The notes: generated by a model not told the origin, from the sequence alone. Positions 46,369 through 56,416 are shown, counted from the stretch's first letter. The stretch is 64,000 bases of DNA from Sphingomonas phyllosphaerae (GCA_036946405.1 JAQIJC010000001.1:751001-815000); one strand, 5' to 3'. Numbers and translations: made by a program.

Positions 46369-47069
46369 CGCACTGGCGTGCCGGGTTGCCGCGTTTTTGT
46401 CGACCCGGCGCGGCGTTCGGCGGCATGCGCCTCGGCGCGGGTCAACAGCGCGTCGAGATCCTCGGGGGCGATGTCGAACGTCTCGTGCAGGTCGGCGAGC
46501 GCCGCGTCGATATCGGCGGCGTGCAGGCCGACGGCGGGGGCCGTGACCGCCGCGGCGGCACGGTGCGGATAGCTGTGGCGGGTCATGCGATGATAGAGGA
46601 TGCCGAGCGCGACCAGCGCGACCGAGTTGATCCCGACCGGCGCGAACGCGAAGGTCCAGCCCGCGGCATGGATGCCGGGGCTGCCGATCACCGCGGTCAG
46701 CGCCGCCGCGCCGCCGGGCGGGTGGAGGCAGCGCAGCAGCGACATGGCGAGGATCGCGCCGCCGACCGCCACGCCCGCCGCCAGCGCGGTCTGCGGGATC
46801 AGGTGATAGGCGGCCACTCCGACCAGCGCCGAGACGACGTTGCCGCCGATCACCGACCATGGCTGCGCGAGCGGGCTGGCGGGCACCGCGAAGACCAGCA
46901 CCGCCGAGGCACCGAGCGGCGCGACGATGATCGGCAGATCGGCGTGGCTCAGCGGCAGCCGCGCACAGACGAGGAAGGTGAGCGCAAGGCACAGCGCCGC
47001 ACCGAGGCAGGCGAGCAACCGCGCCGGCCAATGCGCACCGGCGAGCAGCAGCGAGAGGAACGGCATCAT
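46365..47069 (-). CDS. HPP family membrane protein
   Basis: A 234-residue integral membrane protein with four to five hydrophobic helices and the signature LHPPGGAAAL of the HPP family, a member of which has been linked to nitrite transport in chloroplasts and cyanobacteria. The residues after about 165 form a soluble helical tail (AADIDAALADLHETFDIAPE onward). Two adjacent ATGs could start it, at 47069 or 47066. It precedes DUF72 in a two-gene operon and lies downstream of tRNA-Gly on the same strand. Confidence 0.85.
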   Translation of the reverse strand: MMPFLSLLLAGAHWPARLLACLGAALCLALTFLVCARLPLSHADLPIIVAPLGASAVLVFAVPASPLAQPWSVIGGNVVSALVGVAAYHLIPQTALAAGVAVGGAILAMSLLRCLHPPGGAAALTAVIGSPGIHAAGWTFAFAPVGINSVALVALGILYHRMTRHSYPHRAAAAVTAPAVGLHAADIDAALADLHETFDIAPEDLDALLTRAEAHAAERRAGSTKTRQPGTPVR

Positions 47070-47180
47070 CCGCGCGCCCGTAGCGCAGCGCCGCCGCGTC
47101 GTCACGGTCGATGGCGTAAAGAGCGCGCGCAGAAACGTGCAAGGTCCCCGAAGGGAAAACGCGCTTGTCTGTCGAAAAAC

Positions 47181-47255
47181 TGGAGCGGGCGAAGGGATTC
47201 GAACCCTCGACCCCAACCTTGGCAAGGTTGTGCTCTACCCCTGAGCTACGCCCGC
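47181..47255 (-). tRNA. tRNA-Gly (anticodon GCC)
   Basis: On the minus strand a 75-base cloverleaf runs from GCGGGCGTAGCTCAGGGGTA to an encoded CCA. The acceptor stem is GCGGGCG/CGCCCGC, the anticodon loop is TTGCCAA with anticodon GCC, and the T-arm GAGGGTTCGAATCCC is canonical. A short T run follows the CCA. Confidence 0.97.
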
Positions 47256-47412
47256 TCTGGCGCCGTGACCGGAAGCATTTGGCTGCTCCCGCCGGGTGAG
47301 GTGGCGCCACTAGCAGCGGTGTCCGGACCCCGCAACAGCTTTTTGACAAGCGGATGCGTTTTTCCGTGCCGCGAATTGACCGGGTCCGGCGCGGCCCCTA
47401 CGTCCTGCGGGC

Positions 47413-48123
47413 ATGACCGCCCCTACGATCCTGCTTGTCGAGGACGATCCGTCGCTCCGAATGCTCACCGCCCGCGCGCTTCAGGAGAATGGCTTCGCCG
47501 TCCGTCCTGCCTCTGCTGCGCCGGAAATGTGGCTGGCGCTCGATTCTGGGCCGGTCGATCTCGTGCTGCTCGACATCATGTTGCCGGGGACGAGCGGGAT
47601 CGATCTGTGCCGCTCGCTGCGCCAGAAGAGCGACGTGCCGATCATCTTCATGTCGGCGCGCGCCAGCGAAACCGACCGGGTGGTCGGGCTGGAACTGGGT
47701 GCGGACGATTACATCGCCAAGCCGTTCGGGACGCGCGAACTGGTCGCCCGGGTGCGTGCGGTGCTGCGGCGGCCGGCGCTCGACCGGCGCGCGGGGGCAG
47801 GCGATCAGGGGATGCTGACCTTCGACGGCTGGACGGTGAACCTGCCGCGCCGCGAACTCGCTTCGCCGAGCGGTGCGATCGTCGACCTGACCGGCGCGGA
47901 ATTCGATCTGTTGGTGGTGCTCGCCGATCACGCGCAGCGCGTGATCGCGCGCGAGCGGCTGATCGAGCTAAGCCGCACGCGGCTGGGCGACAGTTCGGAC
48001 CGCTCGATCGACGTGCTGGTCAGCCGCTTGCGCCGGAAGCTGGGCAGCGCGGGCGCGCCGGCGCCGATCGTGACGGTGCGCGGGGTCGGCTATATGCTCA
48101 ACGCTCCCGTCGAGCGCAGCTGA
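47413..48123 (+). CDS. OmpR-family response regulator
   Basis: A 236-residue two-component regulator. The receiver domain has ILLVEDDPSLR, the phosphoacceptor aspartate at residue 54 in VDLVLLDIMLPG, and YIAKPFGTREL. The C-terminal winged helix (LTGAEFDLLVVLADHAQRVI, RSIDVLVSRLRRKLG, VRGVGYML) binds DNA. The next gene, a sensor kinase, starts four bases after its stop. The signal and regulon are unknown. Confidence 0.95.
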   Translation: MTAPTILLVEDDPSLRMLTARALQENGFAVRPASAAPEMWLALDSGPVDLVLLDIMLPGTSGIDLCRSLRQKSDVPIIFMSARASETDRVVGLELGADDYIAKPFGTRELVARVRAVLRRPALDRRAGAGDQGMLTFDGWTVNLPRRELASPSGAIVDLTGAEFDLLVVLADHAQRVIARERLIELSRTRLGDSSDRSIDVLVSRLRRKLGSAGAPAPIVTVRGVGYMLNAPVERS

Positions 48124-48127
48124 GCGC

Positions 48128-49450
48128 ATGACCTTCCTGCGCCGCCCGGCAGTCGGCCTGCTGGGGCAGGTGCTGGGCATCCTGTTGCTGACGCTGGTGA
48201 TCGAATTCGGCGCCAGCACCTTGCTTTACGAGCGCGCCAGCGGGTTCGCGGTGCGCGACGATGAGGCGAACCGGCTCGCCGAGCATCTGGTCATCAGCCG
48301 CCGTCTGATCGCCGAGCGCCCACAGCTCGAGCGACCGGCGATGGCCGCCGAGCTGACGACCGATCGATATGCGCTGCAATGGAGCGCCACCTTGCCGGCG
48401 GTGCCGGCGATCGCGCCGGCGCTCGACGAGATGCATCGGCAAGTCCTCGAATGGGAGCCTTCGCTGGCGACGGGTGATCTATGGCTGCGGCTGCAATCGC
48501 CGGGGCGGCGATCGGTCGTGACCGGCGGGTTGCAGCTAGACGACGGAAGTTGGCTCTTTTTTCGCACGCGGCAGCCGATCGCCAACCTCAATTTGTCGTT
48601 CGAGCGGATCGCGCTGGCGATGGTGCCGGCGATCGCGTTGATGCTGCTGGGCGCGCTGCTGCTGCGGCGCGTGCTGCTGCCGTTGCGGCGGCTGGCGACC
48701 GCGGCGGACCGGGTCGGGCACGGAATTGTCGAGCATGTCGAAGAGGATGGGCCGGGCGAGGTGCGGCGGGTCATCACCGCGTTCAACCGGATGCAGGACC
48801 GGATCCAGGCGCTGATCGCGGGACGGACGCAGGCCTTGGCCGCGGTCGGTCACGATCTGCGGACCCCGCTCGCGCGGCTGCACTTGCGGACCGAGGCATT
48901 GCCGAACATCGAGACGCGCGACGCAATCGTCCGCGATGTCAGTGAGATGGAGGCGATGATCACCTCGCTGCTCGCCTTTCTCGGCGGGTCGGCGGAGCCG
49001 GAGCCGACCAGCGTCGTCGATCTGGCGGTGCTGTGCGCGACGCTGGCCGACGATGCCGAGGATCGCGGGCGGGTGGCGACTTATGACGGCCCCGATCATT
49101 GCGAGTGGCGGCTGCGGCGCGTCGGATTCAAGCGGGCGTTGGTCAATCTGGTCGAAAATGCCCTGCATTATGGCGACTCGGTTGCAATCAGGCTCATGAC
49201 CGACCGCCCCGGTGCGGTGATTCGCATCGAAGATGACGGACCGGGAATTCCCGACGAGGAACTCGAGCATGTGCTCGAACCGTTCGTGCGGCTCGACCCC
49301 GCGCGATCGCGCGATACGGTGGGGTTCGGATTGGGGCTGTCGATCGTCCAGCTGGCGGTGGCGGAGGAAGGCGGTCGGTTGACGCTCGCCAACCGCGATG
49401 GCGGCGGGCTGTGTGCCGAGATCGGGCTGCCGCCGCAGGAAACGAAATGA
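48128..49450 (+). CDS. EnvZ-type sensor histidine kinase
   Basis: A 440-residue membrane kinase. The first membrane helix is at about 10-33, followed by a periplasmic sensor of about 125 residues without a recognised fold and a second helix at about 160-180. HAMP and dimerisation regions follow, with the H-box AAVGHDLRTPLARLHLR near residue 240. The ATPase domain has NLVENALHYGD (N box), IEDDGPGIPDEEL (G1) and GFGLGLSIVQ (G2). It pairs with the preceding regulator. Downstream SulP and porin genes could be targets. Confidence 0.94.
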   Translation: MTFLRRPAVGLLGQVLGILLLTLVIEFGASTLLYERASGFAVRDDEANRLAEHLVISRRLIAERPQLERPAMAAELTTDRYALQWSATLPAVPAIAPALDEMHRQVLEWEPSLATGDLWLRLQSPGRRSVVTGGLQLDDGSWLFFRTRQPIANLNLSFERIALAMVPAIALMLLGALLLRRVLLPLRRLATAADRVGHGIVEHVEEDGPGEVRRVITAFNRMQDRIQALIAGRTQALAAVGHDLRTPLARLHLRTEALPNIETRDAIVRDVSEMEAMITSLLAFLGGSAEPEPTSVVDLAVLCATLADDAEDRGRVATYDGPDHCEWRLRRVGFKRALVNLVENALHYGDSVAIRLMTDRPGAVIRIEDDGPGIPDEELEHVLEPFVRLDPARSRDTVGFGLGLSIVQLAVAEEGGRLTLANRDGGGLCAEIGLPPQETK

Positions 49451-49578
49451 CACGGACGCGCCGCACGGCAGCAAGGAGCCGGCCGTAAGACCTGATCGGT
49501 TAGCATCAGGAGAGTCGACGTGGCCATCGCAGGCGAACGCCCCCATGTGATCGCCGCGCGATCGTTCCGGCTGGACGC

Positions 49579-51141
49579 ATGATGGCCAGCACGGTTCCTC
49601 CCGTTGATCCCGCGATGACCCGCCCGGGCATCTCGGTGCCCTCGATCTCGCTGCTCGGGCGCGATCTGACCGCGTCGATCGTCGTCTTCCTCGTCGCGAT
49701 GCCGTTGTGCATGGGGATCGCGATCGCCTCGGGCGCGCCCGCCGAGAAGGGCCTCATCACCGGGATCATCGGCGGGATCATCGTCGGCGCGCTCGCCGGC
49801 TCTCCCTTGCAGGTGAGCGGTCCGGCGGCCGGTCTGGCGGTGATCGTCTATGAGCTGGTGCGCGATCAGGGGCTGGCCGCGCTCGGCCCGATCCTGGTGG
49901 TGGCGGGCGCGGTGCAGGTCGCGGCCGGCGTGTTCCGGCTCGGCGGCTGGTTCAAGGCGATCTCGCCGGCGGTCGTGCACGGGATGCTCGCGGGCATCGG
50001 CGTGCTGATCGTCGTCGGGCAGTTCCACGTCCTGTTCGACCATCGACCGTTGCCGAGCGGGCTCCAGAATCTCGCGGCGATGCCGGGGCGGCTGTTCGGA
50101 TTGTCGCCGAGCAATCTGCAGGCGACCGAGTTCGCCTTCGCGATCGGCCTGGTGACGATCGCCGCGATGATCGGCTGGGAGAAGTTCCGCCCCGCCGCGC
50201 TGCGGCTGTTGCCGGGTGCGCTGGTCGGGGTGCTGGTCGGCACCATCGTCTCGCTGCTGTTCGCGCTGGACGTCGCGCGGGTGCAGGTGCCCGATTCGAT
50301 CGTCGCCGCGATCACCCCGCCGAACGGCGCGGGCTTCGCGCGGTTGCTCGACCCCGCAGTGATCGCCGCCGCGGTCGCGATCGCGTTCATCGCCTCGGCC
50401 GAGACGTTGCTGTCGGCGGCGGCGGTCGACAAGATGCACAATGGCGTGCGCACCGACTACAATAAGGAGCTGCGTGCGCAGGGCGTCGGCAATCTGCTGT
50501 GCGGGTTCGCGGGTGCACTGCCGATGACCGGGGTGATCGTGCGCAGTTCCGCGAACGTGCAGGCGGGCGCGGCGACGCGATTGTCGGCGATGCTGCATGG
50601 CGTCTGGATCCTCGCCTTCGTCGCGGCGCTGCCGTTCGTGCTCAAGCTGATCCCGATGGCAGCACTGGGTGCGATCCTCGTCGTCACCGGCTTCCGGCTG
50701 GTCAGCGTCAAGCACGCGACGCACCTGTTCCGCGACTATGGCGTGTTGCCGGTGCTGATCTGGGCGGCGACGCTGGTGACGGTCGTGTCGACCGACCTGC
50801 TGACCGGGGTGCTGGTCGGGATCGGGCTGACGATGCTCGAATTGATCCCCAACCTCCACCGGCTGCGGCTGCGTGTCTATGAGGGACAGGAGGCCGACAC
50901 CCATGCGATCACGCTGGACGGCACGGCGACGTTCGTGACGTTGCCGAAGCTGTCGGAGACGCTCGACCGGGTGCCGACCGGCACGCCGGTGCGGATCGAC
51001 GCGACGCGGCTCAACGCGGTCGATCATACCAGTGCGGAGATGCTGCGCGACTGGTTCCAGCGGCGTCGCGCCTCGGGTCAGTCGGTCAAGGTCACTGGTG
51101 CGCGTGGCCGGATCGCCACACTGAACGACGATCAGCACTGA
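49579..51141 (+). CDS. SulP-family anion transporter with STAS domain
   Basis: A 520-residue member of the SulP/SLC26 family, with 12-14 membrane segments and a C-terminal STAS domain from about residue 430. Conserved regions are LLGRDLTASIVVFLVAMPLC, GSPLQVSGPAAGLAVIV, AETLLSAAAVDKMHNG and GNLLCGFAGALPMTGVIVRS. Substrates in the family include sulfate, bicarbonate and dicarboxylates, and this one is not assigned. Two adjacent ATGs could start it, at 49579 or 49582. It is co-directional with the two-component system after a 128-base gap. Confidence 0.92.
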   Translation: MMASTVPPVDPAMTRPGISVPSISLLGRDLTASIVVFLVAMPLCMGIAIASGAPAEKGLITGIIGGIIVGALAGSPLQVSGPAAGLAVIVYELVRDQGLAALGPILVVAGAVQVAAGVFRLGGWFKAISPAVVHGMLAGIGVLIVVGQFHVLFDHRPLPSGLQNLAAMPGRLFGLSPSNLQATEFAFAIGLVTIAAMIGWEKFRPAALRLLPGALVGVLVGTIVSLLFALDVARVQVPDSIVAAITPPNGAGFARLLDPAVIAAAVAIAFIASAETLLSAAAVDKMHNGVRTDYNKELRAQGVGNLLCGFAGALPMTGVIVRSSANVQAGAATRLSAMLHGVWILAFVAALPFVLKLIPMAALGAILVVTGFRLVSVKHATHLFRDYGVLPVLIWAATLVTVVSTDLLTGVLVGIGLTMLELIPNLHRLRLRVYEGQEADTHAITLDGTATFVTLPKLSETLDRVPTGTPVRIDATRLNAVDHTSAEMLRDWFQRRRASGQSVKVTGARGRIATLNDDQH

Positions 51142-51154
51142 CGTTACCGGCTGG

Positions 51155-51183
51155 CAATGTTTTGATACCATTCCGAAACATTG
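51155..51183. promoter_or_regulatory. Candidate operator upstream of the porin gene
   Basis: CAATGTTT at 51155-51162 and AAACATTG at 51176-51183 form a perfect 8-bp inverted repeat with a 13-base spacer, in the 161-base gap before the porin gene. Half-site spacing is about two helical turns. The half-sites and spacing resemble the inverted repeat at 45525-45557. The binding protein is unknown. Confidence 0.45.
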
Positions 51184-51302
51184 CTGCAACGCGGCGTAAA
51201 TAGGTTTAACGCGTGAGCCAGCCATCGCCCTGCCGCTCGTCATAGCGGGGGAGAGCGAAGCGGACCGCAAGCAGGAGGAGCCTCTTACCATCAGGAGGTT
51301 CC

Positions 51303-52154
51303 ATGAAGTACGCATTCCTCGTCCCCGCCGCCATGCTGGCGTTGATCGCCGTTCCCGCCGCCGCGCAGGAAGAAGCACCGCCCAAGCCGGTCACCGTCTC
51401 GGGCTCGGTCGGGCTGGTCAGCGATTACCGTTTCCGTGGCGTGTCGCAGTCCGATGAGAACCTGGCAGTGCAGGGCGGTTTCACGATCGCGCATGAGAGC
51501 GGCGTGTATATCGGCACCTGGGGATCGAACCTCGCCGGCTGGGGCACGTTCGGCGGCGCCAATATGGAGCTGGACCTGATCGCCGGCTTCAAAACTCCGA
51601 TCGGCGACGGCGGTACGCTCGACATCGGCGCGACCTGGTACATGTATCCGGGTGGCTTCGATAACACCGACTTCATCGAGCCGTACGCCAAGCTGTCGGG
51701 CACCGCGGGGCCGGTCAGCCTGACCGCGGGCGTCGCTTATGCGCCCAAGCAGGAAGCGCTCGGTGCGTGGTATGCCAACGGCACATCGGCGGCGAACGGC
51801 GTCTACGACCGGCCCGGCGCGAAGGGCGACAATCTTTACGTCTGGGGCGATGCCGCCGCGGGCATCCCCGGCACCGGGCTGACCGCCAAGGCGCACGTCG
51901 GCGCGTCGAGCGGCAACAAGGGGCTCGGGCCGTTCGCGACCAGCGTCGCGCCGACCGGTGCCTATGCCGACTGGCTGCTGGGCGTCGACTATACGATCCC
52001 GAGCACGCCGCTGACGGTTGGCGTCGCCTATGTCGACACCAACATCTCGGATCGCGAAGCCGCGTATCTCCAGCCGAGCTTCAGCCGCGGGCAGGATGGG
52101 GTCGGCTCGATCGCCGGGGCCAAGGTGGTCTTCGCGCTGACCGCGGCGTTCTGA
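51303..52154 (+). CDS. TorF-family putative outer-membrane porin
   Basis: A 283-residue exported beta-barrel protein. The signal peptide MKYAFLVPAAMLALIAVPAAA is followed by VSGSVGLVSDYRFRGVSQSD, the hallmark of the TIGR02001/TorF family, then alternating beta-strand patterns and a C-terminal aromatic (VFALTAAF) suited to BAM recognition. The ATG is preceded by TCAGGAGG at 51291-51298; a second AGGAGG lies 20 bases further up. The ligand is unknown; position next to SulP suggests a shared small-anion theme, which is speculation. Confidence 0.85.
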   Translation: MKYAFLVPAAMLALIAVPAAAQEEAPPKPVTVSGSVGLVSDYRFRGVSQSDENLAVQGGFTIAHESGVYIGTWGSNLAGWGTFGGANMELDLIAGFKTPIGDGGTLDIGATWYMYPGGFDNTDFIEPYAKLSGTAGPVSLTAGVAYAPKQEALGAWYANGTSAANGVYDRPGAKGDNLYVWGDAAAGIPGTGLTAKAHVGASSGNKGLGPFATSVAPTGAYADWLLGVDYTIPSTPLTVGVAYVDTNISDREAAYLQPSFSRGQDGVGSIAGAKVVFALTAAF

Positions 52155-52200
52155 GGGGGTAAGCGAGCCTTTGGCTCGCGCGCTCGCGTCGCGAGCGCCG

Positions 52201-52281
52201 ACCCCTCACCCAACTGCGACTAAGACTTTGCTGCGCAAAGCCTAAGTCTGCGCAACCCTCTCCCCTCTGCGAGGGGAGAGG
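52201..52281. repeat. Palindromic repeat, family F
   Basis: A composite of two hairpins: CTTTGC-TGC-GCAAAG within GACTAAG...CTAAGTC arms, then CTCTCCCCTC-TGC-GAGGGGAGAG. A further GCGAG-rich hairpin lies at about 52161-52199, immediately after the porin stop. The second stem could terminate porin transcription although its T run is missing. Confidence 0.75.
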
Positions 52282-52368
52282 GCAGAAGACGTATCGGTGA
52301 TGGGGCGGGGGGTTTGTATCCCCCGCCGCCATCCCACATAAGGGGGCAAGCAATTTCAGGAGTGCCCC

Positions 52369-53280
52369 TTGGCCACGTTAGGCATGTCACCCGCCGAGAA
52401 GGAAGCGGTCCAGCGGTTCCGCGCCGACGTCGTCGAACCGTCGATGACGCAGCTCGTGATCGTCGACTTCTGGGCCGAATGGTGCGGGCCGTGCAAGGCG
52501 CTGACGCCGGTGCTGGAGAAGGTCGCGGCCGACTATGCCGATAAGGGCGTGGTGCTGGCCAAGGTCGATACCGACAAGGACCAGTTCATCGCGGCGCAGT
52601 TCCAGATCCGCTCGATCCCGACCGTCTACGCGATGTTCCAGGGGCAGTTGGTCGCCGACCTGACCAGCGCGCGCACCGAATCGCAGCTGAAGGCGATGCT
52701 GGACCAATTGCTGCGCCAGCTGCCGATCAGCGGCGAGGCACAGTCTCAGGAGGCCGAGCTGGAGCCGCTGATCGCGATGGGCGAACAGGTGCTGGCCGAA
52801 GGTGACGCAGAGCGTGCGTTGTCGATCTTCGATCAACTGGCCGAGATGGCGCCCGAGCATCATGCGGTGCTGTCGGGGCGTATCCGTGCGCTGGTCGCGG
52901 CGGGGCAGGTCGACGACGCCGATGCGGCGATCGCGGCGTTGCCCGAGGATGTCGCGAAACTGCCCGACGTGCAGCGCGCGGTGGCGGCGCTGGCGCTCGC
53001 CAAATCGGCGCCGGCCGTCGACGATCTCGCGCCGCTGGAGGCGGCGGTGGCGGCGAACCCCGACGATCTGCAGGCGCGTTTCGATCTCGCCAATGCGCGG
53101 ATGGCGGCGGGCGATCGCGATGCGGCGGCAAGCGGATTCCTGTCGATCGTCGCGGCCGACCGTGCGTGGAACGACGATGCGGCGCGCCAACAGCTGCTCA
53201 AGCTGTTCGAGGTCGTCGGGCTGGAAGACCCATGGGTGTCCGCGCAGCGCCGCAAGTTGTCGGCGATCCTGTTCGGATGA
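52369..53280 (+). CDS. cnoX: Tetratricopeptide thioredoxin CnoX (YbbN-like)
   Basis: A 303-residue protein with an N-terminal thioredoxin domain (VIVDFWAEWCGPCKALTPVL, intact CxxC at about residues 39-42, and the cis-proline segment IRSIPTVYAM). A C-terminal helical TPR region starts near residue 125. CnoX-type proteins hold unfolded clients and hand them to GroEL under oxidative stress. The start is taken as TTG 52369 because AGGAG at 52358-52362 is correctly spaced from it; ATG 52384 is too far. The stop overlaps the next gene (ATGA). Confidence 0.9.
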   Translation: MATLGMSPAEKEAVQRFRADVVEPSMTQLVIVDFWAEWCGPCKALTPVLEKVAADYADKGVVLAKVDTDKDQFIAAQFQIRSIPTVYAMFQGQLVADLTSARTESQLKAMLDQLLRQLPISGEAQSQEAELEPLIAMGEQVLAEGDAERALSIFDQLAEMAPEHHAVLSGRIRALVAAGQVDDADAAIAALPEDVAKLPDVQRAVAALALAKSAPAVDDLAPLEAAVAANPDDLQARFDLANARMAAGDRDAAASGFLSIVAADRAWNDDAARQQLLKLFEVVGLEDPWVSAQRRKLSAILFG

Positions 53281-53900
53281 CCGAGACGACGCGGCTCTCG
53301 ATCTTCCCGCTGCCGGGGGCGTTGCTGTTCCCGCAGCTGCACCTGCCGCTGCATATCTTCGAACCGCGCTATCGCGCGATGGTGTCCGACGCGATGGCGC
53401 GCGACCGGCGGATCGCGATGATCCAGCCGCGCCCCGACAGCGAGGATGCCGATGCCCCCGACCTGTTCGACATCGGCTGTGTCGGTCGGATCGCCGAGGT
53501 CGAGGCGCTCGACGACGGGCGCTACAATCTGATCCTGCAAGGACTGTCGCTGTTCCGCGTGCGGCGCGAGCTGGTGGTGACGACGCCGTTCCGGCAGGTC
53601 GAGGCCGAGCTGTTGCCGGTGACGGAAGACGAGACGCTGTCGCTGGGCGGTCGCGCCTCGCTGGAGATGGAGTCGCGCCGATTCGCGGAGGCGCATGGCT
53701 ATAGCGTCGACTGGAAGGCGGTCGGGCGGCTGGATGACGTCAGCCTCGTCAACGGCGTCGCGCAGATCGCGCCGTTCGATGTGGCGGCGAAGCAGGCGCT
53801 GCTGGAGGCGCCCGACCTGGCGACGCGGGCCGAGATGCTGGTGCAGTTGATGCAATTCTTCGGTCGGCACGACGGCGAGGATCGGGTGACATTGCAATGA
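53277..53900 (+). CDS. LON peptidase substrate-binding domain protein
   Basis: A 207-residue stand-alone Lon N-terminal (PUA-like) domain: LSIFPLPGALLFPQLHLPLH, IFEPRYRAMVSDAM, VGRIAEVEALDDGRYNLILQ and GLSLFRVRREL. It has no ATPase or protease domain. Such proteins commonly follow a CnoX gene in alphaproteobacteria and may take part in proteostasis. It overlaps both neighbours by four bases, forming a tight three-gene operon. Confidence 0.9.
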   Translation: MTETTRLSIFPLPGALLFPQLHLPLHIFEPRYRAMVSDAMARDRRIAMIQPRPDSEDADAPDLFDIGCVGRIAEVEALDDGRYNLILQGLSLFRVRRELVVTTPFRQVEAELLPVTEDETLSLGGRASLEMESRRFAEAHGYSVDWKAVGRLDDVSLVNGVAQIAPFDVAAKQALLEAPDLATRAEMLVQLMQFFGRHDGEDRVTLQ

Positions 53901-54085
53901 CGATCGACGCGTGGCTGCTCGAACGACTGGTGTGCCCGGCGACTCGGACGCCGTTGCGCTACGATGCCGATCGGCAGGAGCTGGTGTCGGAGGCGGCGGG
54001 CATCGCCTATCCGGTGCGCGACGGGGTGCCGGTGCTGCTGGTCGAGGCGGGACGGCGGCTGGACTCCTCGTCATTCCGGACTTGA
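53897..54085 (+). CDS. Trm112 family protein
   Basis: A 62-residue YcaR/Trm112-type protein: LLERLVCPATRTPLRYDADR and IAYPVRDGVPVLLVEAGRRL. Only one of the family's cysteines (VCPAT) is retained, and the usual second CP or CxxC is missing, as in many bacterial members. In eukaryotes and archaea Trm112 activates methyltransferases. The last residues SSSFRT and the stop are supplied by a family A repeat starting at 54069, so the native C terminus has been replaced or extended. Confidence 0.85.
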   Translation: MTIDAWLLERLVCPATRTPLRYDADRQELVSEAAGIAYPVRDGVPVLLVEAGRRLDSSSFRT

Positions 54086-54150
54086 TCCGGGATCCCGCTT
54101 CTTTTCCACCGAAGTAAAGGGCGGAGCCCCGGATCGGGTCTGGGGCGACG
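54069..54150. repeat. Palindromic repeat, family A, copy 6
   Basis: Arms CGTCATTCCGGACTTGATCC and GGATCGGGTCTGGGGCGACG, more diverged than other copies, with CCCGCTTCTT inside. Its left end forms the 3' end of the Trm112-family gene. Confidence 0.85.
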
Positions 54151-54154
54151 GCAC

Positions 54155-54808
54155 CTACCGCATCGCCAGTTGCGGGAAGGCGGCGCGGAACCCTGCCACC
54201 TTTGGCTTGTCCCAGCGCACGATATAGGGATGCGTCGGGTTCCGACGGAAGAAATCCTGATGATAGGATTCGGCCGGATAGAAGCGGCCCGCCTCCAGCC
54301 GCGTCACGATCGGCTGCGAGAAGGCGTGGGCCTGTCTCAGTTGCGCGATATAGGCGGCGGCGACCGCGCGCTGCTCCGGCGTCTGCGGGAAGATCGCCGA
54401 GCGATAGCTGGTGCCGCTGTCGGGACCCTGACGGTTCAGCTGCGTCGGATCGTGCGCGATCGAAAAATAGACGCGCAGCAAGGTGGCATAGCTGACCACG
54501 CGCGGGTCGTAGGTGATGCGGATCGCCTCGGCGTGGCGCGTCGTCTCGCTGCTGACCGCCTGATAATTGGCGCTCTGCGCGGTGCCGCCGGCATAGCCCG
54601 CCACGACATCGCGGACGCCCTTCACCTGCTGGAACACCGCCTCCATGCCCCAGAAGCAGCCGCCGGCCAGCACGGCAATCTGCATTCCCGCGGTCGCGGG
54701 CACGTCGCGCGCCGCGGCGGGGATCGAGACGGCGCGCTCGGCCTGGGCGGTGCCGCAGCCGGCGAGCAGGAGCGGCAGCGCCGCGATGAGGGCGAGAAAG
54801 CGCGTCAT
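54155..54808 (-). CDS. msrA: Peptide methionine-S-sulfoxide reductase MsrA, lipoprotein form
   Basis: A 217-residue MsrA that repairs oxidised methionine. The catalytic motif AVLAGGCFWGMEAVF is at about residues 45-60, followed by VVAGYAGGTAQSANYQAVSS and HAEAIRITYDP. The C terminus has ESYHQDFFRRNPTHPYI. An N-terminal lipoprotein signal (FLALIAALPLLLAGC) places it in the periplasm, unlike cytosolic E. coli MsrA. The start is the ATG complementary to 54806-54808. It converges on the Trm112-family operon across the repeat. Confidence 0.94.
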   Translation of the reverse strand: MTRFLALIAALPLLLAGCGTAQAERAVSIPAAARDVPATAGMQIAVLAGGCFWGMEAVFQQVKGVRDVVAGYAGGTAQSANYQAVSSETTRHAEAIRITYDPRVVSYATLLRVYFSIAHDPTQLNRQGPDSGTSYRSAIFPQTPEQRAVAAAYIAQLRQAHAFSQPIVTRLEAGRFYPAESYHQDFFRRNPTHPYIVRWDKPKVAGFRAAFPQLAMR

Positions 54809-54860
54809 GCGCCTGATATGGGTTGGCAAGCGTCGCTCCGCCAGAGCGACCGACAGCGGA

Positions 54861-55001
54861 TCAGCGCGTGGCGTGCGTCGCCGCATAGGCGTTGGTCGGC
54901 AGCTCAGGCTGCGCGGCGTGGATCGCCAGCATCCCGGCGGCACCGATCAGGAAACCACCCGCGAACTGCCATGCGAAGCTGGACTTGATGAAGCGGATCA
55001 T
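54861..55001 (-). CDS. Small single-pass membrane protein
   Basis: A 46-residue protein, MIRFIKSSFAWQFAGGFLIG and onward, with one hydrophobic helix (about residues 8-29) and a short polar tail ending AATHATR. The ATG complementary to 54999-55001 is preceded by a GAGAG site. It lies 52 bases upstream of msrA on the same strand and may be co-transcribed. No family is recognised. Confidence 0.6.
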   Translation of the reverse strand: MIRFIKSSFAWQFAGGFLIGAAGMLAIHAAQPELPTNAYAATHATR

Positions 55002-55201
55002 CAGCTGCTCTCTTTTCCTTGGCCGCGTGTGCGGCATGTCGCTCATTCGTCATCAAGTCGCAAAAGCAAGTGACGACGAACGCAACATTAGCCTCGACGC
55101 CTGAACGCCGGCTTGGCCGCTCGTTCATCTGGCGTCGATATACGGACAGCGACGCTGCCGCTCCATCGCAGAGTGCGAAAGCGATCGTTTCGCGAAAGCG
55201 C

Positions 55202-56416
<1,215 letters not shown>

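Noticed and set aside
49168..51378. A 736-codon minus-strand frame opposite the SulP and kinase genes
   Set aside because: It has repetitive basic/acidic composition, no motifs, and is fully antisense to two well-supported genes.
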